Positions 1 to 6,630 of a stretch of 64,000 nucleotides of DNA are shown piece by piece. The position numbers and the translations under genes are program-made. The DNA is taken from assembly GCA_021154885.1 (NCBI GenBank), contig JAJKHS010000082.1, positions 120,835-184,834 of the forward strand, read 5' to 3'. The notes under the pieces were generated by a model that did no database searches, was not told the DNA's origin, and saw only the letters and a list, made by a program, of their open reading frames with translations. Within the stretch, counting starts at the first letter, position 1; every line of letters starts with the position of its first letter. This DNA is from Thermoanaerobaculum sp. Lineage in GTDB: Bacteria > Acidobacteriota > Thermoanaerobaculia > Multivoradales > UBA5704.

Positions 1-1171
1 CGATGCGGCTGACGCGGAGCTGCTCGGCGGCGTAGACGGCCGCGGCCGACACCATGTCCGGCACCTCCAGGGCGAGCTCGTCGTCCGCGGCGTGGCCGTC
101 GGGCTCCATCTCGAAGGTGCGCCGGGCGTGGACGTGTCCCAGGGGCTGGAGGGTGTGGCGCTCGGAGCTCTGCCCGGCGTAATCCTCCGCCTCCTGGACG
201 ATCCGCGCCATGGTCTGGACCACCGCCACCGGGTACTGGCCGGCCGCGGTCTCGCCCGAGAGCATGAGGACGTCGGCGCCGTCGAGGACGGCGTTGGCCA
301 CGTCCGTGGCCTCGGCGCGGGTGGGCCGCGGCTGCTCGATCATCGACTCCAGCATCTGGGTGGCCACGATCACCGGCTTGCCGGCCAGGCGGCCGGCGGC
401 GACGATCTTCTTCTGCAAGACCGGCACCTGGTAGAGCGGGACCTCCACCCCGAGATCGCCGCGGGCCACCATCAAGCCGTCGGCGGCCTCGGCGATCTCC
501 GCCAGATGCTCGATGGCCGTGGCGCGCTCGATCTTGGCGATGATCGGGATGCGCCCCCCGGCCGCCGTGACCACGGCGCGCACGGCCTCCAGGTGCGCGG
601 CCTCGCCGACGTAGCTGGCGGCCAGGTAGTCCGCGTTTTCGGCCACGGCGAAGGCGACGTCGGAGCGGTCCTTGTCGGAGATCTCGAAGGGGAGAGCGCT
701 GTCCGGGAGGTTGATTCCCTTGCGGGTCCGCACCGGGCCGCCGTTGACCACCCGGGCGCGCACCCGGTCGCCCGCCTTGGACTCGATTTTCAGCTCGATC
801 AGACCGCCGTCGATGAGCACCCGTTCGCCCGCGGCGAGGTGCTCGACGATGCCGGAGTCGACCGGCAGCTCGGCACCGGAGGATTCGGGGCCGAGGACGA
901 CCTCCTGGCCGGGCGCGAGCAGGCGGGGCTCGTCGGGGATCTGGCCCAGCCGGTAGCGGGGCCCCATGAGGTCGAGGACCACGGGGAGGTGGCACCTCTC
1001 TTCGGCCGCCACCCGCCGCACCCGCAGGAGGGTCTCCCGGTGTTGCTCCTGGGTGCCGTGCGACAGGTTCAGGCGAACGAGGTCGACGCCCGCCCGCACC
1101 AGCTCCCGCAGCACCCCCTCGTCCCGGGAGGCCGGCCCCAGCGTCGCCATGATCTTCGCCCGGCGCTCCAT
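1..1171 (-). CDS. pyk: Pyruvate kinase (partial; C-terminal end lies outside the window)
   Basis: Catalyses ATP formation from phosphoenolpyruvate and ADP in the last step of glycolysis. About 390 residues are visible from the start (MERRAKIMATLGPAS). They include the N-terminal RLNLSHG motif, the B domain, the IIAKIE segment carrying the catalytic lysine, and MVARGDLGVEVP, the classic pyruvate kinase signature. The frame runs off the left edge in the C-terminal allosteric domain (VSAAAVYAAEQLRVSR). The ATG at 1171 gives the family N-terminus. The gene begins only 24 bases after brnA on the same strand, so it could be read through from the toxin-antitoxin promoter; no separate pyk promoter was recognised in that gap. 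Confidence 0.95.
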   Translation of the reverse strand, partial: MERRAKIMATLGPASRDEGVLRELVRAGVDLVRLNLSHGTQEQHRETLLRVRRVAAEERCHLPVVLDLMGPRYRLGQIPDEPRLLAPGQEVVLGPESSGAELPVDSGIVEHLAAGERVLIDGGLIELKIESKAGDRVRARVVNGGPVRTRKGINLPDSALPFEISDKDRSDVAFAVAENADYLAASYVGEAAHLEAVRAVVTAAGGRIPIIAKIERATAIEHLAEIAEAADGLMVARGDLGVEVPLYQVPVLQKKIVAAGRLAGKPVIVATQMLESMIEQPRPTRAEATDVANAVLDGADVLMLSGETAAGQYPVAVVQTMARIVQEAEDYAGQSSERHTLQPLGHVHARRTFEMEPDGHAADDELALEVPDMVSAAAVYAAEQLRVSRI

Positions 1172-1195
1172 GACGGCGGAGTATACAGGGCACGC

Positions 1196-1489
1196 TCAGC
1201 GGGAATGGCGGGCCACGTACTCTCGCAACACACTGTCCATTCGTGCCTGCCAACCCTCGCCAGTCGACTTGAAGAACTCGACGACTTCGGGGCTGTAGCG
1301 CACCGACAGCAACTGTTTTTTCCTCGCCGACTTCGGCCGTCCGCGTAGCACACGCAACGGCACCATGGCTTGGAGCTGCTCATCGGTCAGAGGCTGTGCA
1401 TCAGGGTCCGCCTCTGCGGCGGCAACGATGACTGCATCCTCTTCCGGCGTGGGCAGCCTGACGATTGGCCGCTTAGACGTTTTCGACAT
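1196..1489 (-). CDS. brnA: BrnA-type antitoxin
   Basis: A 97-aa protein with an N-terminal charged toxin-binding part and a C-terminal ribbon-helix-helix-like DNA-binding part (QLLSVRYSPEVVEFFKSTG, then a helix ending VLREYVARH). BrnA proteins neutralise BrnT RNase toxins and repress their own operon. It overlaps the upstream brnT gene by 17 bases, the usual toxin-first order and coupling of brnTA. The assignment rests on this pairing and the RHH-like C-terminus. It is followed after 24 bases by pyk. Confidence 0.85.
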   Translation of the reverse strand: MSKTSKRPIVRLPTPEEDAVIVAAAEADPDAQPLTDEQLQAMVPLRVLRGRPKSARKKQLLSVRYSPEVVEFFKSTGEGWQARMDSVLREYVARHSR

Positions 1490-1748
1490 AGTGCTTCACC
1501 TCGCGACGCTCGGCTCGGCGCAGGCTGATGATTCGCCGCACCTCGCCACGATCCACAAAGGCCACGTAGTACAGAGTGTCTGCTGCAGGCGCGAGCGCAA
1601 TCATCCGCACCTCGTCGTATGCAAACCGATCATCCACCCATACCAGCGCGGCATCCCAATCGAGCTGGCCCGCCAGGACCAGTGACACGCCATGCCTCGC
1701 CACATTGGCCGCGTCCTTGGCGGGATCGAACTCGATCAGCATGGCCAT
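1473..1748 (-). CDS. brnT: BrnT-type RNase toxin
   Basis: A 91-aa protein with the hallmarks of BrnT: the N-terminal FDPAKDAANVARHGVS segment, the central YDEVRMIALAP strand, and the C-terminal RRIISLRRAERREVKHY segment with basic and acid catalytic candidates. BrnT toxins are RelE-fold ribonucleases that halt translation. The gene is the first of the operon. A good sigma-70 promoter lies so close that the -10 hexamer ends 5 bases before the ATG at 1748. The mRNA is therefore probably leaderless, or translation starts at the second ATG (1742). Confidence 0.88.
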   Translation of the reverse strand: MAMLIEFDPAKDAANVARHGVSLVLAGQLDWDAALVWVDDRFAYDEVRMIALAPAADTLYYVAFVDRGEVRRIISLRRAERREVKHYVENV

Positions 1749-1753
1749 GACAT

Positions 1754-1781
1754 AGTGTAGCTACAGAAATAAGGCTGTCAA
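1754..1781 (-). promoter_or_regulatory. brnTA promoter with a palindromic operator over the -10
   Basis: On the minus strand a perfect -35 TTGACA (1776-1781), a 16-base spacer and TACACT (1754-1759) precede brnT. The perfect 10-bp palindrome TGTAGCTACA (1756-1765) overlaps the -10 and is a natural candidate operator for BrnA autorepression. The -10 to ATG distance leaves almost no untranslated leader. Confidence 0.65.
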
Positions 1782-1917
1782 CCAACCTTGGGGCGCTGCT
1801 TCTGCACCAAGGACCTCGCTTCCCGTGCGGCGAGGAGCTTCGTGCTACCATTCCGCTCCCTGAAACGGCAGGGCGGGACGGTGTCCAACCCGCCCTCACG
1901 GCAACGAGGTTTTCTCC

Positions 1918-3252
1918 ATGTTCGACGGTCTTCAGAACAAGCTCCAGGACGTCTTCCGGAATCTCAAGGGCGAGGGCCGGGTCACCCCCGAGGCGCTCGA
2001 CGCGGCGCTGCGCCAGATCCGGCTGGCCCTGCTCGAGGCCGACGTGCACTTCCGGGTGGTCAAGCCCTTCATCGAGCGGGTGCGGGAGCGGGCTGGAGGC
2101 CAGGAGGTCCTGGAGAGCCTGACGCCGGCGCAGCAGGTGGTGAAGATCGTCCGCGACGAGCTCGCCTCGCTGCTCGGCGACGAGGGGACGGAGCTGCGCC
2201 TCGACGGCCGGCCCGCCGTCGTCATGCTCTGCGGCCTCCAGGGCTCGGGCAAGACGACCACCGCCGGCAAGCTCGCCAAACGCCTGAAGAAGAACGGCCG
2301 CCATCCGCTGCTGGTGGCGGGCGACCTGCAGCGCGCCGCCGCCGTGGAGCAGTTGAAGCAGGTGGGCAAAGGGGTCGACGTGCCGGTCCTGGAGCCCGAG
2401 CCGGGGGAGAAGGTGATCGCTCTCGGCGCCCGGGCCCTGAACGTCGCCCGCCAGCGCGGCCACGACGTGGTCATCATGGATACCGCCGGCCGCCTGCACG
2501 TGGACACGGCGCTGATGGACGAGATCAAGCGCCTCGCGGACGAGATCAAACCCCACGAGATCCTCTTCGTGGCCGACTCGATGACCGGCCAGGACGCGGT
2601 GAAGAGCGCCGAGCAGTTCGCCCAGGTGCTGCCGCTCACCGGCGCCATCCTCACCAAGCTCGACGGCGACTCGCGCGGCGGCGCGGCGCTCTCCATCCGC
2701 ACCGTGGCCCGGGTGCCCATCCGCTATGTGGGCGTGGGCGAGAAGGCGGACGACTTCGAGCTCTTCCATCCCGAGCGCATGGCCTCGCGGATGATCGGCA
2801 TGGGCGACGTCCTGTCGCTCATCGAGGCCGCCGAGCGCGGGCTCGACTCCGCCGAGACCGAGCGCCTGGCCAAGCGTATCGTCAACCAGCAGTTCACCCT
2901 GGAGGACCTGCGCGACCAGCTCCGGCAGCTCAAGAAGCTGGGTCCGCTCGCCTCGGTGCTGGAGATGCTGCCCAAGGTCGGCCCCCTGCGCGGGCTCGAC
3001 TCCGCGAACGTGGATGAGAGCGGCCTCAGGAAGGTGGAGGCGATCATCAACTCCATGACGCCGCTGGAGCGCCGCCGGCCGGACGTCTTGAACGGTGGCC
3101 GCAAGAAGCGGATCGCCATGGGCTCCGGCACCTCGGTCGCCGAGATCAACCGCCTGCTCAAGCAGTACCGGACGATGCAGAAGATGATGAAGGGCGTCCA
3201 GGGCAAGTGGCTGAAGCGGGCGATGGGGATGAGCGGCGGGGCGCGGGCGTAG
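1918..3252 (+). CDS. ffh: Signal recognition particle protein Ffh (SRP54 homologue)
   Basis: GTPase subunit of the signal recognition particle; it binds signal sequences and 4.5S RNA and targets ribosomes to the FtsY receptor at the membrane. The 444-aa product has the N domain, then the G domain with GLQGSGKTTTAGKLA (P-loop, about residue 105), DTAGRLH and TKLDGDSRGGAALS. The methionine-rich M domain ends with the RNA-binding RIAMGSGTSVAEINRLLKQY segment. Length is normal for Ffh. It opens the ffh-rpsP-khpA-rimM-trmD-rplS block, the usual bacterial neighbourhood. Confidence 0.97.
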   Translation: MFDGLQNKLQDVFRNLKGEGRVTPEALDAALRQIRLALLEADVHFRVVKPFIERVRERAGGQEVLESLTPAQQVVKIVRDELASLLGDEGTELRLDGRPAVVMLCGLQGSGKTTTAGKLAKRLKKNGRHPLLVAGDLQRAAAVEQLKQVGKGVDVPVLEPEPGEKVIALGARALNVARQRGHDVVIMDTAGRLHVDTALMDEIKRLADEIKPHEILFVADSMTGQDAVKSAEQFAQVLPLTGAILTKLDGDSRGGAALSIRTVARVPIRYVGVGEKADDFELFHPERMASRMIGMGDVLSLIEAAERGLDSAETERLAKRIVNQQFTLEDLRDQLRQLKKLGPLASVLEMLPKVGPLRGLDSANVDESGLRKVEAIINSMTPLERRRPDVLNGGRKKRIAMGSGTSVAEINRLLKQYRTMQKMMKGVQGKWLKRAMGMSGGARA

Positions 3253-3617
3253 GAGCTAGGGAGCCTGCGCGGCAGAAACAAGAAGCAAGGACGTAAAGGA
3301 CATCAGGGACGGCAAGGACCTCCTTTTGCGCCCAGGCTCGACAGGAATGCCTGTCCGGCTGCCCCTGCGCCTTCTTCACCTGTAAACCGGCGAGCTGCTG
3401 GTCGGACTGCTCCTGTCCGATCTTCTGCTGAGCCCGGCGCCGGCCAGGGAGTCCAGGCCCTGCCGGCCCCTCCGGTTTTGCGATCCGCCCGATCCCTGCT
3501 ACACTCACCCGTCTTTGCGCGCCCTCCCTCGGCGGAGGGCCCGGGAGTGCTCCGCGCGGCATCGGCCGCGCACGGGTCTCGCGCGACGCAACACAGAGAA
3601 ATTTGGAGGCTTTAAAG
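3253..3617. repeat. ffh-rpsP intergenic region with AGGGAC-type short repeats
   Basis: Gap of 365 bases with no convincing gene. At about 3270-3330, just after the ffh stop, lies GCGCGGCAGAAA followed by repeated AGGAC/AGGGAC words. A closely similar arrangement occurs after the stop of the gene ending at 40617 and, in part, after fabF (51519-51560). The rest of the gap should hold the rpsP operon promoter; no clear -35/-10 pair was recognised. Confidence 0.5.
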
Positions 3618-3860
3618 ATGCTGACGATTCGGCTGCGCCGCATGGGCGCCCGGAACAACCCCTTCTTCCGCGTGGTGGTGTCGGACTCGCGCAACACCCC
3701 GACGGCCGCCGCAGTGGAGGAGATCGGTCACTACGACCCCACGAAGAACCCCGCGCAGGTGACGATCGACGCCGCCCGCGCCGACCACTGGATCGGCAAG
3801 GGCGCCCAGATGTCTCCCACGGTCAAGAAGCTGCTGGCCCAGACCCGGAAGAGCGCCTGA
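3618..3860 (+). CDS. rpsP: 30S ribosomal protein S16
   Basis: Structural protein of the small ribosomal subunit needed for 30S assembly. The 80-aa product begins MLTIRLRRMGARNNPFFRVV, with the family signature SRNTPTAAAVEEIGHYDP. A GGAGG ribosome binding site at 3606-3610 decides the ATG at 3618; an in-frame TTG at 3603 overlaps that site and was rejected. First gene of the tightly packed rpsP-khpA-rimM-trmD set. Confidence 0.97.
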   Translation: MLTIRLRRMGARNNPFFRVVVSDSRNTPTAAAVEEIGHYDPTKNPAQVTIDAARADHWIGKGAQMSPTVKKLLAQTRKSA

Positions 3861-3862
3861 AC

Positions 3863-4108
3863 GTGCCCGAGCTCGCCGACGACGTCAAGGAGCTGGCCCG
3901 GCTGCTGGTGGACGAGCCCGATGCCGTGGAGGTGGAGGAGGTCCCGAACCGGCGGGGGGGCGGCATCCTGGAGCTGAAGGTCGCCCCCGACGACCTGGGC
4001 AAGGTGATCGGCCGCCAGGGGCGGACGGCACGGGCGATGCGCACGCTGCTGGAGACCCGCGAGGACCGGCGGGGAGTGCGCCATGAGCTCGAAATCCTCG
4101 AAGACTGA
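3863..4108 (+). CDS. khpA: KH-domain RNA-binding protein KhpA
   Basis: An 81-aa single KH-domain protein of the KhpA/YlqC type. It carries the GKVIGRQGRTARAMRTLL segment, the GxxG-containing RNA-binding loop of KH folds. In other bacteria KhpA acts with KhpB as an RNA chaperone pair. It starts at a GTG two bases after the rpsP stop, so it is translationally coupled, and it overlaps the rimM start by 26 bases. Its place between rpsP and rimM is the standard one. Confidence 0.9.
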   Translation: MPELADDVKELARLLVDEPDAVEVEEVPNRRGGGILELKVAPDDLGKVIGRQGRTARAMRTLLETREDRRGVRHELEILED

Positions 4109-4685
4109 CGCCGGCGGACCCTCCTCAGCGGGGCGGGACGACCTGCCGGAGACCGTCACCGTGGGCCGGGTGCTGCGCCCTCAAGGGGTGCGCGGCGAGG
4201 TGGTGGTCGAGGTGCTCTCGGACGTGGCGGACCGCTTCGCGAAGGGCAGCCGGCTGCTGGCTGTCCGCGAAGACCGCGAGGATCGCGACGGGCAACCGCC
4301 GCTGTCGCTGGAGGTGGCCGCGAGCCGCGCCCACAAGAGCGGCGCGGTGGTGCGCTTCGCAGGGTGCGAGGATCGCGACCGGGCCGAGGAGCTGCGCGGC
4401 CTCTGGCTGGAGGTCCCCCGCTCCCAGGTGCCCGCGGCAGAGGCCGGCACCTACTACCAGTACGAGCTGCTCGGCTGCCTCTGCCGCGTGAGCGGCGAGG
4501 AGCTGGGGCGGGTCGCCGAGGTGGTGGAGGACGGCGGCGGCCTGCTGCTGATCGTCGAGGGGGAGGGGCGGCGGATTCCGGTGCCGTTCGTGCGCGAGTT
4601 CCTGCGCGAGGTGGACGTGGCGGGAGCGCGGATCGAGCTGGAGCTGCCGCCGGGGCTGGTCGAGACATGCGCGTCCAGGTCCTGA
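4083..4685 (+). CDS. rimM: Ribosome maturation factor RimM
   Basis: A 200-aa protein that binds S19 and assists maturation of the 16S rRNA head domain. The N-terminal RimM barrel has VTVGRVLRPQGVRGEVVVEV, followed by the PRC-like C-terminal barrel (YYQYELLGC, ending in IPVPFVREFLREVDV). The start lies inside the end of khpA and the end overlaps trmD by 19 bases. The N-terminal 25 residues before the barrel are polar and poorly conserved in type. Confidence 0.93.
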   Translation: MSSKSSKTDAGGPSSAGRDDLPETVTVGRVLRPQGVRGEVVVEVLSDVADRFAKGSRLLAVREDREDRDGQPPLSLEVAASRAHKSGAVVRFAGCEDRDRAEELRGLWLEVPRSQVPAAEAGTYYQYELLGCLCRVSGEELGRVAEVVEDGGGLLLIVEGEGRRIPVPFVREFLREVDVAGARIELELPPGLVETCASRS

Positions 4686-5443
4686 CCATCTTTCCCGAGC
4701 TGTTCGCGCCGTTCCTCGCGACCAGCCTGGTGGGGAGGGCGATCGAGAAAGGGCTCCTGGAGGTGCGGGTGCACGACCTGCGGAGCTTCACGGAGGACCG
4801 GCACCGTAGCGTGGACGATGAGCCGTACGGCGGCGGTGGCGGCATGGTGATGACGGCTCCGCCGTGGATCCGCGCCGTGCGCGCGTTGTCGGGAGAATCG
4901 GGAGAGGGAGAGGGAGAGGAGAGGCCCTGGCGGGTGCTCCTGTCGCCGCAGGGAGCGCGGCTGGACGAGGCCAAGGTGCGGGAGCTGGGGGAGAAGCGCG
5001 ATCTGATCCTCCTCTGCGGCCGGTACGAGGTGATCGACGAGCGGGTGCGGCTGACCGTGGTCGACGAGGAGGTCTCGATCGGCGACTACGTGTTGTCGGG
5101 CGGCGAGCTGCCGGCGATGGTGCTGATCGAGGCGCTGTCGCGGCAGGTGCCGGGGGTGGTCAAGCTGGCGGACTCGGTGGAGAACGACAGCTTCCGGGCC
5201 GGCCTGCTGGACTATCCGCACTACACCCGGCCGCCGGTGGTCGAGGAGCTGGCGGTGCCGGAGGTGCTGACCTCGGGGGACCACGCGGCGATCCGCCGCT
5301 GGCGGCAGCGCGAAGCCCTGCGGGCGACCCTGGCCAAACGGCCGGATCTGCTCAACCCTCCGGAGGCGCTGGCCCGGTTGACCCCGGAACAGCGGCGGGC
5401 GCTGGACCAGGTGCGGGACGAGGCGCGAAGAGACGAGAAGTGA
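4667..5443 (+). CDS. trmD: tRNA (guanine37-N1)-methyltransferase
   Basis: SPOUT-family enzyme that uses SAM to methylate G37 of tRNAs with G36, preventing frameshifting. The 258-aa product begins MRVQVLTIFPELFAPFL and shows YGGGGGMVMTAPPW, LLCGRYEVIDERV and the knot segment SIGDYVLSGGELPAMVLIEA. The ATG at 4667 overlaps the rimM end and gives the canonical N-terminus. It sits between rimM and rplS as in most bacteria. Confidence 0.96.
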   Translation: MRVQVLTIFPELFAPFLATSLVGRAIEKGLLEVRVHDLRSFTEDRHRSVDDEPYGGGGGMVMTAPPWIRAVRALSGESGEGEGEERPWRVLLSPQGARLDEAKVRELGEKRDLILLCGRYEVIDERVRLTVVDEEVSIGDYVLSGGELPAMVLIEALSRQVPGVVKLADSVENDSFRAGLLDYPHYTRPPVVEELAVPEVLTSGDHAAIRRWRQREALRATLAKRPDLLNPPEALARLTPEQRRALDQVRDEARRDEK

Positions 5444-5525
5444 AAGGCCGCTTGCGCGGCCATTCTGAAATGAGAATAATGACGGAACCGTCCCTGGGCG
5501 ATCCGTCGGGTTTGCGAGGTGAGTC

Positions 5526-5885
5526 ATGAACCAGTTGGATCAGGTCGAGAGTGTGTACTTCCGGCAGGGCCATCCCGACTTCAAGCCGGGGGACTCGGTC
5601 CGCGTCCACGTGCGCGTGGTCGAGGGCGACAAGCAGCGGATCCAGGTCTTCCAGGGCGTCGTGATCTCCCGCCGCGGTGGCGGGACCCGGGAGAACTTCA
5701 CGGTGCGCAAGATCTCCGGCGGCATCGGCGTCGAGCGGATCTTCCCCTTCCACTCGCCCAACGTCGACAAGATCGAGGTCGTGCGCCGGGGCCGGGTGCG
5801 CCGGGCGAAGCTGTACTACCTGCGCAACCTGCGCGGCAAGGCGGCGCGCATCGACGAGCGCCGGGAAGACCAGGGCCGGTCCTAG
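5526..5885 (+). CDS. rplS: 50S ribosomal protein L19
   Basis: Large-subunit protein at the 30S-50S interface. The 119-aa product has the family core [36 protein letters not shown] and [17 protein letters not shown], ending in a basic [18 protein letters not shown] tail. It lies 82 bases after trmD with a GAGGTGAG ribosome binding region before the ATG. Confidence 0.97.
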   Translation: MNQLDQVESVYFRQGHPDFKPGDSVRVHVRVVEGDKQRIQVFQGVVISRRGGGTRENFTVRKISGGIGVERIFPFHSPNVDKIEVVRRGRVRRAKLYYLRNLRGKAARIDERREDQGRS

Positions 5886-5943
5886 GGCCGGCTGCCTTCG
5901 CTGCCGGCGCCTCGGTCGGAAGGTGGCTGAGAAAGGAGTCGCG

Positions 5944-6630
5944 GTGAGCAGGGCGGCGAAACCTGAGGCCCAGCCGGCCCGGGCGATGATCGAGCTGTTC
6001 CTCGAGGCCTACCGCCTTCGCCTGCTGCGTGGGCTGGAGGAGGCTTTAAGCCGCTGTGGCTACGGCCTCATCGCCGGGGTGGACGAGGTGGGCCGCGGCT
6101 GCCTCGCCGGCCCGGTGGTGGCCGCCGCCGTCATCGTGGATAGCCGCTGCCTGGTCCCCGGCGTGGACGACAGCAAGTGCCTCACCGCTGCCGAGCGGGA
6201 GCGCGCCGCCGCGGCCATCCGCTCGTCCGCCGTGGCCATGGCCGTGGCCGAGGTCTCGCCGCAGGTCATCGATCGCATCAACATCCTGGAGGCCACCCGC
6301 CAGGCCATGCGCGAGGCCCTCTCGCGCCTGCGGCCGGTGCCGGACTGCGCCGTGGTGGACGCCGTCTCCCTCTCCGGCTTCCGCTTCCCCTGCTTCCCCG
6401 TGGTGCGCGGCGACTGCTTCAGCTACGCCGTGGCCTGCGCCTCGATCGTCGCCAAGGTGGCGCGCGACCGGATGATGGTCGATCTCGACCGGTCCTACCC
6501 CCAGTACGGCTTCGCCGCCCACAAGGGCTACTCTGTCCCTGAGCACCTGGAGGCCCTCGCGGTGTACGGCCCCTCGCCGATCCACCGGCTCACCTTCCAG
6601 CGCGTGCTCCCCCGCGAGGCCCGCTGCTGA
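5944..6630 (+). CDS. rnhB: Ribonuclease HII
   Basis: Removes ribonucleotides and RNA primers from RNA-DNA hybrids. The 228-aa product carries GVDEVGRGCLAGPVVAAAV with the first two catalytic acids, DDSKCLTAAERE, a central CAVVDAV carrying the third acid, and the C-terminal AHKGYSVPEH motif. The start chosen is GTG at 5944 because AAAGGAG lies 4 bases upstream; longer reading frames overlap rplS. The stop shares its last base with the start of the next gene. Confidence 0.93.
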   Translation: MSRAAKPEAQPARAMIELFLEAYRLRLLRGLEEALSRCGYGLIAGVDEVGRGCLAGPVVAAAVIVDSRCLVPGVDDSKCLTAAERERAAAAIRSSAVAMAVAEVSPQVIDRINILEATRQAMREALSRLRPVPDCAVVDAVSLSGFRFPCFPVVRGDCFSYAVACASIVAKVARDRMMVDLDRSYPQYGFAAHKGYSVPEHLEALAVYGPSPIHRLTFQRVLPREARC

